From contig NZ_FWZX01000035.1 of the NCBI RefSeq assembly GCF_900177295.1, forward strand, positions 1 through 64,000: a stretch of DNA of 64,000 bases, written 5' to 3'. The position numbers and the translations under genes were made by a program. This DNA comes from Tistlia consotensis USBA 355. GTDB taxonomy: Bacteria > Pseudomonadota > Alphaproteobacteria > Kiloniellales > DSM-21159. Shown here piece after piece: positions 26,457 to 35,099 of this stretch. The notes beneath the pieces are model-generated. The model saw only the letters and a list, made by a program, of their open reading frames with translations. It did not search any database and had not been told where the DNA came from. Position 1 is the stretch's first letter. The number at the start of each line of letters is the position of its first letter.

Positions 26457-26798
26457 CTAGTCGCTGGCGCAGGAGAACGGCAGGAAGCTGCCGGTCGCGC
26501 CCGCGTTGGCCATCGCGAGCGTCAGCACGTCGGCGACCTGCAGCTCGAGCCGGGAGCGGGGACAGACCGCGACCCGCTTCCGGCAGCCCTGCGCGATGAA
26601 GGCGTCGTTGCTCGAGACGAAGCCGGCGCCGAGATCGTCCGGGCCGAGGGACTCGCGGACATGGGCCCAGGCGTCGGCGTAGAGACGGCACTTCCGCGCC
26701 AGCCAGTCGAGGCCCGCGTCGCTCGCCGCCCGCGGCGCCGCCCCCGGCAGCGTGGCGCAGAGCAGCGCCGCCGTGGTGGCGATGATCGCTCGCTTCAA
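26457..26798 (-). CDS. Small secreted protein of unknown function
   Basis: 113 residues. Signal peptide about residues 1-25 (IIATTAALLCATLPGAAPRAA). The mature part is short with four cysteines, in RKCRLYAD, AQGCRKR, VAVCPRSR and PFSCASD, so two disulfides are possible. No recognised domain. It stands alone upstream of tRNA-Leu. The region between its start and the tRNA is short. Confidence 0.6.
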   Translation of the reverse strand: MKRAIIATTAALLCATLPGAAPRAASDAGLDWLARKCRLYADAWAHVRESLGPDDLGAGFVSSNDAFIAQGCRKRVAVCPRSRLELQVADVLTLAMANAGATGSFLPFSCASD

Positions 26799-26824
26799 GG
26801 AAGGCTGCTCCCTCGTCGTCTGGG

Positions 26825-26913
26825 TGGTGGCCGCGGCCGGACTCGAACCGGCACTCGCGCTACCGCGAAGCAGATTTTAAGTCTGCTGTGTCTACCGATT
26901 TCACCACGCGGCC
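26825..26913 (-). tRNA. tRNA-Leu (anticodon UAA)
   Basis: Read on the minus strand the cloverleaf is complete. The acceptor stem ggccgcg pairs fully with cgcggcc, followed by discriminator a and an encoded cca. The D arm has gtg/cac. The anticodon stem gcaga/tctgc encloses cttaaaa (anticodon TAA). A long variable arm and the T arm gccgg-ttcgagt-ccggc follow. The 86-base body and long variable arm are typical of leucine tRNAs. It lies alone between a small secreted protein and a transaminase gene, with no sign of an integrated element at its 3' end. Confidence 0.96.
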
Positions 26914-27035
26914 TCCGGCCGCTCCTTGTGCACCAGCCGCCGAGGCGGGTGCAAGCCGCGTCGGCCGGGCCCCGACGCCTTCCGGGCCGTCGCCGCCTCG
27001 GCTAGGCTGGCGCCTCACCCCAGGGAGTGCCCGCC

Positions 27036-27977
27036 ATGCCCGACAGCCTCGAGAGCCAGCAGCCGCAGGACGACACGGTCTTCCCGCCGGGCGTCGCCTT
27101 CATCGACGGGCGCTACACGACGATGGACCAAGCCAAGATCCCGGTGCTCGACTGGGGCTTCCTCCGGTCCGACGCGACCTACGACGTGGTGCACGTCTGG
27201 CAGGGCCGCTTCTTCCGGCTCGACGTCCATGTCGAGCGCTTCCTGGCCTCGGTCGCGGCGCTGCGCATGACCCTGCCGGTCGGGCGGGACGAGCTGGAGC
27301 GCATCCTGCACAGCCTCGTCGCCAAGGCGGGATTGCAGGACGCCTACGTCGAGATGGTCTGCACCCGCGGCCACTCGCCGAGCTTCAGCCGCGACCCGCG
27401 CCAGGCACGCAACCGCTTCCTCGCCTTCGCCATCCCCTTCGGCTGGATCGCGACCGAGGAGCAGCGCGCCCGCGGCCTCGACGTCCACGTCGCGCCGATC
27501 CCGCGCATCGCGCCGGAATCGGTCGACCCCACGGTCAAGAATTACCACTGGCTCGACCTGGTGATGGGCCTCTATTCGGCCTACGACGCGGGGCGCGAGA
27601 ACGTCGTGCTGACCGACGGCGCCGGCAACGTCACCGAGGGCCCGGGCTTCAACCTCTTCGCGGTCAGGGACGGCAAGGCGACGACCCCGGGGCGCGGCGT
27701 GCTGCAGGGCGTCACCCGGCGCACCGCGCTGGAGCTGCTGGCCGAGCTCGGCATCCCGGCCGAGGCGGCGCCGCTCTCGGTCGAGGCCCTGAAGGGCGCC
27801 GACGAGGTCTTCCTGACCTCGACCGCCGGCGGGCCGATGCCGATCACCCGGCTCGACGGCCGGCCGGTCGGCGACGGCCGGCCGGGCCCGGTGACGGCGA
27901 AGCTGACGGCGCTCTACTGGGACAAGCACCGGGACCCGGCCTGGACCACGGACGTGGACTACGCGCTGGCGGGATAG
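27036..27977 (+). CDS. Class IV (fold-type IV) PLP transaminase, candidate (R)-amine transaminase
   Basis: About 313 residues, fold-type IV. PLP Lys168 in DPTVKNYHWLDL, Glu201 in VTEGPGFN, and substrate-side Arg44 and Tyr49 in FLRSDATYDVVHVWQG with Arg111 in CTRGHSPS. The VLQGVTRRT and TSTAGGPMPITRLDG blocks and the TLDYALAG-like end resemble the fungal (R)-selective amine transaminases (Aspergillus type) more than branched-chain amino acid aminotransferases. The His/Arg-Ser-Asp-x-Thr-Tyr-Asp-Val motif is the feature usually used to separate the two. It stands alone after tRNA-Leu with ribosome site cagggag before the chosen ATG (27036). Function as an amine transaminase is a prediction. Confidence 0.72.
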   Translation: MPDSLESQQPQDDTVFPPGVAFIDGRYTTMDQAKIPVLDWGFLRSDATYDVVHVWQGRFFRLDVHVERFLASVAALRMTLPVGRDELERILHSLVAKAGLQDAYVEMVCTRGHSPSFSRDPRQARNRFLAFAIPFGWIATEEQRARGLDVHVAPIPRIAPESVDPTVKNYHWLDLVMGLYSAYDAGRENVVLTDGAGNVTEGPGFNLFAVRDGKATTPGRGVLQGVTRRTALELLAELGIPAEAAPLSVEALKGADEVFLTSTAGGPMPITRLDGRPVGDGRPGPVTAKLTALYWDKHRDPAWTTDVDYALAG

Positions 27978-28012
27978 GGGCGGGCACTGCTTGCTCTTCT
28001 GTCCGCCTTCTT

Positions 28013-28122
28013 CGTCACCCTCGCGAAGGCGAGGGTCCAGAGAAAGGCGCCCGTAGCGCGGGCCGACGGCGGTTCGCGCCTACGGCTTCGTCTTCTGGAT
28101 CCTCGCTTTCGCGAGGATGACG
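28013..28122. repeat. Dispersed palindromic repeat, copy 2
   Basis: The arms 28013-28041 (cgtcaccctcgcgaaggcga...) and 28094-28122 (ending ttcgcgaggatgacg) pair with a few mismatches. Each arm ends in a ccaga/tctgg element as in copy 1. It sits between the transaminase and the ankyrin gene. The loop differs from the other copies. Confidence 0.85.
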
Positions 28123-28141
28123 GCAGAGAACATGCGCCCCG

Positions 28142-29365
28142 CTACTTCTTCGCCCCTGCCGCCCTGAGCCGGGCGACGATGTCGTCGGCGCCGATCATCT
28201 CGGCGGCCTGGATCGCGGTCCAGCCGTCCCTGGCGACGCGGCTCGGGTCGGCGCCGGCGCCGAGCAGCAGCTCGACGCCCTGGGCGAAGCCGACGTTGGC
28301 GGCGTACATCAGCGCCGTGTTGCCCCTGTCGTCGGCGCTGTCGGCGGGCGCGCCGGCCTTGAGCAGCAGGGCGAGCAGCGCGGCCTCGCCGCCGCGCGCG
28401 GCGACGATCACGGGCGTGCGGCCCTCGGGGCCCGGCGCCTTGGGATCGGCGCCGAGCGCGAGCAGGCGCTCGACCATCGGCCGGTCGGCGTTGCGCAGGG
28501 CGGTGGTCAGCGGGGTCAGGCCGCGCTCGTCGCGGACCTCGAGGTCGGCGCCGGCCTTGGCGAGCAGTTCCAGGACGTCGAGGTGGCCCTGGCTCGCGGC
28601 ACGCAGCAGGGCCGTCTCGCCGCTCTTCGTGCGCGCCTCCAGCACGGCGCCGTTCGACAGCAGCAGGCCGGTGGCGTCGGCGGAGCCGTGGTCGGCGGCG
28701 GCGATCAGCGGCGTCACGCCGTCCGTCGCCGCCAGGGTCGGGTCGGCGCCGGCGACCAGCAGCTCGGAGAGCACCGCGACGGGATCGGCCGAGAAGGCAC
28801 CGTCGATCATCGGCGTGTTGCCGTCGGAGAGGTCGCGGACGTCGACCTGTGCACCGGCGCGGATCAGCCGGGCGACGATCACCGCCTTGCCGCGCCGCGC
28901 GGCGAGCAGCAGCGGCGTGTTGCCGTGGTCGGACTCGCGCGCCTCCAGCGGCGCCTTGGCGGCGATCAGCAGGTCGGCGACCGCCAGCCAGCCCTGGTAG
29001 GCGGCGTAGTGCAGGCCGGTCCAGCCGTCGTCACTGGTCGCCTCGTCCGGCCTCGCGCCGTGCCTCAGCAGCCGGGCGACGACCTTCGGGCTGTTCGACT
29101 CGGCGGCGAACAGCAGGGCGGTACGGCCGTGCGGATCGCGGATCGCGATCGAGGCGCCGCGGTCGAGCGCGAACTCGGCCATCTCGGGATCGTCGACCTG
29201 GGCCGCCCGGAACAGCATCAGGTCGGCGGCCGAGGGTTCGGCGGCGGCAATCTCGCCGCGGGCCTCGGCCCGGGCGCCGTCCACGGTCGCCAGGACGAGC
29301 AGCAGCAGGCCGAACAGGCGGCAGGCGACGGGCAGCGACCCGAAAGGCGCCGCGACCCGCCGCAT
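28142..29365 (-). CDS. Ankyrin-repeat protein, exported
   Basis: 407 residues. Probable signal peptide (about 1-32, LFGLLLLVLATVDGARA). About ten ankyrin repeats follow from residue 45 to 400, with repeated GRTALLFAAESN, DGWTGLHYAAYQG, GNTPLLLAARRG, GVTPLIAAADHG, GETALLRAASQG and GNTALMYAANVG units in the usual GxTPLxxAAxxG pattern. Exported ankyrin proteins act in protein-protein contact, for example protecting the cell against host or stress factors. The partner is unknown. It follows fdsA on the same strand with a 4-base gap after the fdsA stop. Confidence 0.9.
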   Translation of the reverse strand: MRRVAAPFGSLPVACRLFGLLLLVLATVDGARAEARGEIAAAEPSAADLMLFRAAQVDDPEMAEFALDRGASIAIRDPHGRTALLFAAESNSPKVVARLLRHGARPDEATSDDGWTGLHYAAYQGWLAVADLLIAAKAPLEARESDHGNTPLLLAARRGKAVIVARLIRAGAQVDVRDLSDGNTPMIDGAFSADPVAVLSELLVAGADPTLAATDGVTPLIAAADHGSADATGLLLSNGAVLEARTKSGETALLRAASQGHLDVLELLAKAGADLEVRDERGLTPLTTALRNADRPMVERLLALGADPKAPGPEGRTPVIVAARGGEAALLALLLKAGAPADSADDRGNTALMYAANVGFAQGVELLLGAGADPSRVARDGWTAIQAAEMIGADDIVARLRAAGAKK

Positions 29366-29369
29366 CGCG

Positions 29370-32147
29370 CTACTCGGCGGCGACCTGCTGCTCGGCCGGC
29401 TCCAGCCGGGCGGCGCAGAACTTGAACTCGGGGATCTTGCCGTAGGGGTCGAGCTGCGGGTTGGTCAGCACGTTGGCCGCCGCCTCGGCGAAGCAGAAGG
29501 GGATGAAGATCATCCCGTCCGGCACGTCGCGGTCGCCGCGCAGGACCAGCTCGATCGAGCCGCGCCGCGTCGTGACGCGCACCTGCTGGCCGGCCCGGTA
29601 GCCCTTGCGCTCGATCTCGCGCGGGTTCATCGCGACGACCGCGCCCGGCTCCAGGTCGTCGAGCACGCCGGCGCGGCGGGTCATCGCGCCGGTGTGCCAG
29701 TGCTCGAGCAGCCGGCCGGTGGTCAGCACCAGCGGGAAGGACTCGTCGGGCAGCTCGTCGGGCGGCAGCACGTCGGCCGGCACGATGCGGCCGCGGCCGT
29801 CGGCGGTCGGGAAGCCGCTGGCGAAGATGATCTCGTTGCCGGGCCGGTCGGGCGCGTCGCAGGGATAGGTGACGGCGTCCTCGCGCTCCAGCCGCTGCCA
29901 GGTGATGTTGGCGAGCGAGGGCATGACCCGGGTCATCTCGGCGAAGACCTCGTGCGGGCCGGCGTAGTCCCAGCCGAGGCCCAGGCGCCTGGCCAGCTCC
30001 TGGATCAGCCACCAGTCCTGGCGCGCCTCGCCGGGCAGCGGCACGGCCGGCCGGCCGATCTGCACCTGGCGGTTGGTGTTGGTGTAGCTGCCGGACTTCT
30101 CGGCGTGCGCCGAGGCCGGCAGCACGACGTCGGCGTGCCAGGCGGTCTCGGTCAGGAAGATGTCCTGGACGACCAGGTGCTCCAGGTGCGCCAGCGCCTT
30201 GCGGGCGTGGATCTGGTCCGGGTCCGACATCGCCGGGTTCTCGCCCATGACGTACATCGCCTTGATCTCGTCCTCGAGGATCGCGTCGACGATCTCGACC
30301 ACGGTCAGGCCCTTCTTGGGGTCGAGCTGGGTGCCCCAGAAGTCCTCGAAGTGCGCGCGCACGCCCTCCTTCTCGACGGACTGGTAGTCGGGATAGACCA
30401 TCGGGATCAGGCCGGCGTCGGAAGCGCCCTGCACGTTGTTCTGGCCGCGCAGCGGGTGCAGGCCGGTGCCCGGCCGGCCGACCTGGCCGGTCGAGAGGGC
30501 GAGGGCGATCAGGCAACGCGCGTTGTCGGTGCCGTGGACGTGCTGGCTGACGCCCATGCCCCAGAAGATGATCGAGCGCTGCGAGCGGGCGTAGAGCCGG
30601 GCGACGGTGCGGATCTCCTCGGCGGCGATGCCGCAGACCTCGGCCATCTTCTCCGGCGGGAAGTCCCTGACCTTCGCCTTCAGCTCCTCGAAGCCCGAGA
30701 CGTGGGCCTGGATGTACTGCTCGTCGTAGAGCTTCTCCTCGACGATGACATGCAAGAAGGCGTTGAGCAGCGCGACGTCGGTGCCCGGCTTGAACTGCAG
30801 CATGTGGGTCGCGTAGCGCGACAGGCCCTGGCGCCGCGGGTCCATGACCACCAGCTTGGCGCCGCGCCGGGCGGCCTGCTTGATGAAGGTCGCGGCGACC
30901 GGGTGGTTCTGCGCCGGCCGGGCGCCGATCACGACGATGCACTCGGCCTCGCCGGCGGCGGTGAAGGGCGCGGTCACCGCGCCCGAGCCGATGCCCTCCA
31001 TCAGGGCCGCGACCGAGGAGGCGTGGCAGAGCCTCGTGCAGTGGTCGACGTTGTTGGTGCGGAAGGCCGTGCGGATCAGCTTCTGGAAGAGGTAGGCCTC
31101 CTCGTTGGTGCCCTTCGCCGAGCCGAAGCCGGCCAGGCCCTTCGGCCCCTCGCGCTCGTAGACCTTCTTCAGGCCGGCGGCGGCGCGGTCCACCGCCTCG
31201 TCCCAGCTCGCCTCGCGGAAGTGGGTCCAGGGATTGGCCGGATCGACCTCGTCGTCGCCGCGCTTCGGCGCGTCGTCGCGCCGGACCAGCGGCCTGGTCA
31301 GGCGGTGCGGGTGGTAGATGTAGTCCCAGCCGAAGCGGCCCTTGACGCAGAGCCGGTTCCGGTTGGCCGGGCCGTCGCGGCCGTCGATCTGGACGATCCT
31401 GTCGTCCTTGACGTGGACCCTGGTCTGGCAGCCGACGCCGCAGTAGGGGCAGAGGCTGTCGACCGTGCGGTCGGCCCAGACGGTCCGGCTGCCGGCTTCG
31501 TCGAGCAGGCTCTTCTCCATCAGGGCGCCGGTCGGGCAGGCCTGGACGCACTCGCCGCAGGCGACGCAGGTCGAGTCGCCCATCGGGTCGTCGAAGTCGA
31601 AGACGACCTTGGCGCCGTGGCCGCGGTAGGCCATGCCGATGACGTCGTTGACCTGGACCTCGCGGCAGGCCCGGACGCAGAGGTTGCAGTGGATGCAGGC
31701 GTCCAGGTTGACCGCCATCGCCGGATGGCTGACGTCGGCCGTCGGCGTCTCGCGGCGCGGGAAGCGGCTTTCGGCGACCCCGACCTCGTCGGCCCAGGTC
31801 CAGAACTTGCTGTCCGGGTCGTGGGCGGTGCGGCGCTCCGGCTGGTCGGCGACCAGCAGCTCGAAGACCAGCTCGCGCGCCTTGCTGGCCCGCTCGCTCG
31901 CCGTGTTGACGGTCATGCCCGGCTTCGGCGTGCGGATGCAGGAGGCGGCGAGCACGCGCTCGCCCTCGATCTCGACCATGCAGGCGCGGCAGTTGCCGTC
32001 GGCGCGGTAGCCCGGCTCGGGGCTGTAGCAGAGATGCGGGATCTCGACGCCGCGGCGCTGCGCGACCTGCCAGATCGTCTCGCCGTGGTGCGCCTCGACC
32101 GTCTCGCCGTTGAGGGTGAAGCTGAAGCTGTGGTTCGTCTCGGTCAT
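29370..32147 (-). CDS. fdsA: NAD-linked formate dehydrogenase, catalytic alpha subunit (FdsA-like)
   Basis: About 925 residues. N-terminal [2Fe-2S] domain (C40, C53, C56, C70), then two [4Fe-4S] motifs CIHCNLCVRAC (151-161) and CVACGECVQAC (194-204), another cluster CPYCGVGC (233-240) and a later Cys267. The molybdopterin site is Cys374-His375 in TRLCHASSV, a Cys and not selenocysteine. The C-terminal MopB domain starts near residue 800 (VLTTGRLLEHWHTG). It oxidises formate and passes electrons via the iron-sulfur clusters to the FdsGB protein. The start (32147) is chosen at the conserved N-terminus. Downstream of the FdsGB fusion; small FdsC/FdsD genes are not seen. Confidence 0.93.
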   Translation of the reverse strand: MTETNHSFSFTLNGETVEAHHGETIWQVAQRRGVEIPHLCYSPEPGYRADGNCRACMVEIEGERVLAASCIRTPKPGMTVNTASERASKARELVFELLVADQPERRTAHDPDSKFWTWADEVGVAESRFPRRETPTADVSHPAMAVNLDACIHCNLCVRACREVQVNDVIGMAYRGHGAKVVFDFDDPMGDSTCVACGECVQACPTGALMEKSLLDEAGSRTVWADRTVDSLCPYCGVGCQTRVHVKDDRIVQIDGRDGPANRNRLCVKGRFGWDYIYHPHRLTRPLVRRDDAPKRGDDEVDPANPWTHFREASWDEAVDRAAAGLKKVYEREGPKGLAGFGSAKGTNEEAYLFQKLIRTAFRTNNVDHCTRLCHASSVAALMEGIGSGAVTAPFTAAGEAECIVVIGARPAQNHPVAATFIKQAARRGAKLVVMDPRRQGLSRYATHMLQFKPGTDVALLNAFLHVIVEEKLYDEQYIQAHVSGFEELKAKVRDFPPEKMAEVCGIAAEEIRTVARLYARSQRSIIFWGMGVSQHVHGTDNARCLIALALSTGQVGRPGTGLHPLRGQNNVQGASDAGLIPMVYPDYQSVEKEGVRAHFEDFWGTQLDPKKGLTVVEIVDAILEDEIKAMYVMGENPAMSDPDQIHARKALAHLEHLVVQDIFLTETAWHADVVLPASAHAEKSGSYTNTNRQVQIGRPAVPLPGEARQDWWLIQELARRLGLGWDYAGPHEVFAEMTRVMPSLANITWQRLEREDAVTYPCDAPDRPGNEIIFASGFPTADGRGRIVPADVLPPDELPDESFPLVLTTGRLLEHWHTGAMTRRAGVLDDLEPGAVVAMNPREIERKGYRAGQQVRVTTRRGSIELVLRGDRDVPDGMIFIPFCFAEAAANVLTNPQLDPYGKIPEFKFCAARLEPAEQQVAAE

Positions 32148-32206
32148 CGCCGGGCCCCTCGCCTCGGTTCTTGATATGGGGTCGCCGCTCTTTGTCGGCG
32201 ACCCGG

Positions 32207-33934
32207 TCATTTGTCGCTGGCGACCTCGTCGGGGAAGAAGCGCAGCGCGGTCAGGATCGGGTTCGGCGCCGCCTGGCCGAGGCCGCAGATCGAGGCGTCG
32301 GCCATGACCCGGCTCAGCTCCTCGAGCAGAGGCCGGTCCCAGCGCCCGGACGACAGCAGCTGCACGGCCTTCTCAGTGCCGTTGCGGCAGGGCGTGCACT
32401 GGCCGCAGGACTCGTCCTCGAAGAAGCGCATCAGGTTGAGCGTCGCGGCGCGGATGTCGTCGGCCTGGGACAGCACGATGACGGCGGCCGAGCCGATCAG
32501 GGCGCCGTGCTTCTCCAGCAGGCCGAAGTCGAGCGGATGGTCGGCCATGGAGGCCGGCAGGATGCCGCCCGAGGCGCCGCCCGGCAGGTAGCCCTTGAGC
32601 GTGTGGCCCTCGGCCATGCCGCCGCAGAACTCGTCGATCAGCTCGCGCACCGTGATGCCGGCGGGCGCCAGCTTGACCCCCGGCTCCCTGACCCGGCCGG
32701 AGACCGAGAAGGAGCGGAAGCCTTTGGAGCCGTGGCGGCCCTGGCCGGAGAACCAGGCGGGCCCGCGCTCGACGATGTCGCGCACCCAGAACAGCGTCTC
32801 GACGTTGTGGTTCAGGGTCGGCCGGCCGAACAGGCCGACCGAGGCGATGTAGGGCGGCTTGTGGCGCGGATAGCCGCGCTTGCCCTCCAGCGATTCCAGC
32901 ATCGCCGACTCCTCGCCGCAGATGTAGGCGCCGGCGCCGCGGCGGAGCTCGATCGGGCAGTGCGCCGTCAGGCCCGCCCCGGCGACCAGCGCCAGCTCCC
33001 GGGTCAGCAGCGTGCGGATCGCCGGGTACTCGTCGCGCAGGTAGATCCAGGCGCGCTCGCAGCCGACCGCCCAGGCGGCGATCAGCAGGCCCTCGAGGAA
33101 GCGGTGCGGGTCGCGCTCCAGGTAGTGGCGGTCCTTGAAGGTGCCGGGCTCGCCCTCGTCGGCGTTGACCGTGAGGTAGCGCGGGCCCGCCTCCTCGCGC
33201 ACGATCGCCCACTTGCGGCCGGCCGGGAAGCCGGCGCCGCCGAGGCCGCGCAGGCCGGAATCGGAGAGCAGGCCGATGACGTGCTCCGGGCTGTGCTCGC
33301 CAGCGAGGCAGGCCTCGAGCAGGGCGTAGCCGCCCTCGGCGCGGTAGGCCTCGAGGCCGCGGTAGTCAGGCTCGACCGCGTGGGTCCGGCCGGTCGCGAC
33401 GGCTTCCTGCACCGCCGCGGGCGTCGCGTGGTCGACGTGGCCGTGACCGACCTCGCAGCTCGGCGCCAGATCGCAGCGCCCCATGCAGGGCGCGCGCACG
33501 ACCCGCACCTCCGGTCCGAGCAGGCCGGGCAGGGCCTCGAGCAGCGCCTTGGCGCCGAGCATCTCGCAGGTCAGCGAATCGCAGACCCGGACGGTCAGCG
33601 CCGGCGGCGGCGTCTCGCCGTCGTCGACGATGTCGAAGTGGGCGTAGAACGAGGCGGTCTCGTAGACCGCGGCCATCGGCAGGCGCATCTCCTCGGCCAA
33701 CGCCGCCAGATGGCGCGCCGAGAGATGGCCGTAGCGGTCCTGGATGCGGTGCAGATGCTCGATCAGCAGGTCGCGCCGGCGCGGCGCGTCGCCGAGCAGG
33801 GCGGCGATCTCGTCGTGCGCCTGCGGCTCGACGTGGCGGCCCTTCGGGCCGAGCGGTGCCTTGCGGCGGCCGCTGCCGGGATGGATCTTGCGTCGGCCGT
33901 TCTGGCCCGGCGCGCTGCCGGCTCCCTCGGGCAT
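32207..33934 (-). CDS. fdsB: Formate dehydrogenase NADH-binding subunit, FdsG-FdsB fusion
   Basis: About 575 residues, a fusion of a NuoE-like thioredoxin-fold domain (residues 45-190; [2Fe-2S] Cys at DSLTCEMLG and APCMGRCDLA) to a NuoF-like domain. The second domain has FMN motif GLRGLGGAGFPAGRK, NAD-binding TVNADEGEPGTFKDRHYLER and the [4Fe-4S] motif SCGQCTPCRNGT (about 520-530). It transfers electrons between FdsA and NAD+. The ATG at 33934 has cgaggaacgcc; the frame extends further upstream. Fusion of FdsG and FdsB into one chain is common in alphaproteobacteria. 59 bases separate it from fdsA. Confidence 0.92.
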   Translation of the reverse strand: MPEGAGSAPGQNGRRKIHPGSGRRKAPLGPKGRHVEPQAHDEIAALLGDAPRRRDLLIEHLHRIQDRYGHLSARHLAALAEEMRLPMAAVYETASFYAHFDIVDDGETPPPALTVRVCDSLTCEMLGAKALLEALPGLLGPEVRVVRAPCMGRCDLAPSCEVGHGHVDHATPAAVQEAVATGRTHAVEPDYRGLEAYRAEGGYALLEACLAGEHSPEHVIGLLSDSGLRGLGGAGFPAGRKWAIVREEAGPRYLTVNADEGEPGTFKDRHYLERDPHRFLEGLLIAAWAVGCERAWIYLRDEYPAIRTLLTRELALVAGAGLTAHCPIELRRGAGAYICGEESAMLESLEGKRGYPRHKPPYIASVGLFGRPTLNHNVETLFWVRDIVERGPAWFSGQGRHGSKGFRSFSVSGRVREPGVKLAPAGITVRELIDEFCGGMAEGHTLKGYLPGGASGGILPASMADHPLDFGLLEKHGALIGSAAVIVLSQADDIRAATLNLMRFFEDESCGQCTPCRNGTEKAVQLLSSGRWDRPLLEELSRVMADASICGLGQAAPNPILTALRFFPDEVASDK

Positions 33935-33980
33935 GGCGTTCCTCGTCGGATCGGAGATTATCATTGTCGGTCGGGTCCGG

Positions 33981-34196
33981 TCATTCCGGCTCTGCCGGCA
34001 CCAGCTCGACGACCGAGACGTCGATCAGCAGCTTGCCGGCATGCTCGAAGTTGACCGTCACGCGCGTACCGATCGCCGACTGGACCTGGCCCAGGCCCCA
34101 GTCCGGCTGGTCGGGATGACGAACCAGCATGCCCGGGGCCCAGTCGGCGTTCCTTGCCGATCCGCCCCCGGAGTCGCCTTGACCGTCATCTGCCAT
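33981..34196 (-). CDS. DUF3553 domain protein
   Basis: 71 residues. The motif PGMLVRHPDQPDWGLGQVQSAIGTRVTVNFEHAGKLLID matches the DUF3553 family, small proteins found widely in alphaproteobacteria and often fused to or near DNA repair and helicase genes. The Lys-rich beta-barrel-like core is short. It lies 46 bases upstream of the fds start and is likely independent. Function unknown. Confidence 0.85.
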   Translation of the reverse strand: MADDGQGDSGGGSARNADWAPGMLVRHPDQPDWGLGQVQSAIGTRVTVNFEHAGKLLIDVSVVELVPAEPE

Positions 34197-34330
34197 CGCG
34201 CAACGAACGTGCGTTCTTGCCCACCTTGTTTGCGCGGCTAGTCTATAAGGGCCAAGCTGGGCGGGAAGGATCGCGGAACGACGGTTTGGCGCGGCACAAC
34301 GACATCCTGAGCCAGGAACGGCACCCCGGT

Positions 34331-34972
34331 ATGACCCATTCCCCCGACGATCTTCGCCTCGCCGAGCTGCTGGCCTCGCGCCTCTGCCACGACCTGGTCG
34401 GCCCGATCAGCGCGATCAGCAACGGCATGGAACTGCTCGAGGAGGGCATGAGCGACCTCGACGAGGAGGCCCGGCGCCTGGTCGGCGACAGCGCGGGGCA
34501 GGCCGCCGGCGCGCTGCAGTTCTTCCGCATCGCCTTCGGCTTCGGTGCCAGCCCGACCGACGAGCCCGGCCAGCTGCGCGGCCTGCTCGAGACCTTCCTG
34601 GCCCACCGCAAGGCGACGATCGGCTGGCCCGAGCGGCTGCCGGCCGAGCGGCTGCCGGCCGGCTGGGGCAAGCTGCTGCTCAACATGGCGGCGCTGGCCG
34701 CGGAAGCGCTGCCCCTCGGCGGCCGCATCGAAGTGGTGGCGACGGTGGTGGACGGCCACGGACAGTTGCGCTGCCTGTCGGTGGGACCCGACGCCGGGCT
34801 GCGACCCGAGGTCGCGGCGGCGCTCGACGCCGGCGCGACGGTAGAGGCGCAGACGCCGCGCAGCGTCCTGGGCTTCTATGCCGCCCGCGTCGCGGCCCGC
34901 CTGGGCGCTGCGCTGGCCGCCGAGCGCGAGGCCGCCGACCGCTTCGCCCTGACCGCCGTTCTGCCGGCCTGA
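34331..34972 (+). CDS. chpT: Histidine phosphotransferase ChpT-like protein
   Basis: 213 residues. H-box LASRLCHDLVGPISAISNGMELL with phosphoacceptor His20, followed by an HPt-like helical hairpin and a degenerate ATPase-like C-terminal fold. These are the signatures of ChpT, which relays phosphate from CckA to CtrA and CpdR in the alphaproteobacterial cell-cycle circuit. The ATG at 34331 begins the conserved region. The open frame upstream has no homology. No CtrA or CckA gene is in the window. Confidence 0.82.
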   Translation: MTHSPDDLRLAELLASRLCHDLVGPISAISNGMELLEEGMSDLDEEARRLVGDSAGQAAGALQFFRIAFGFGASPTDEPGQLRGLLETFLAHRKATIGWPERLPAERLPAGWGKLLLNMAALAAEALPLGGRIEVVATVVDGHGQLRCLSVGPDAGLRPEVAAALDAGATVEAQTPRSVLGFYAARVAARLGAALAAEREAADRFALTAVLPA

Positions 34973-35020
34973 TCGCGGGACGGCGCCGCTCCGTCAGCCG
35001 GCGGAAGAGGCTTGACGGAT

Positions 35021-35039
35021 GAGAATGATTATCAGTATC
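35021..35039. promoter_or_regulatory. Fur box upstream of ferric-binding protein gene
   Basis: gagaatgattatcagtatc matches the classical 19-bp Fur consensus (gataatgataatcattatc) at 16 of 19 positions. It lies 61 bases before the GTG start of the ferric-binding protein gene. Confidence 0.75.
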
Positions 35040-35099
35040 AGAGGGGCATCGCGGCGACGCGGCCGGGCCCCGGACCGCGGAACCACAGGGAGGATTTTC

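Noticed and set aside
26800-26930. Integrated element at tRNA-Leu
   Set aside because: No integrase, no duplicated tRNA 3' end and normal composition around the tRNA.
31000-31100. Selenocysteine in the formate dehydrogenase active site
   Set aside because: The codon at the molybdenum ligand is tgc (Cys), followed by His; no in-frame tga.
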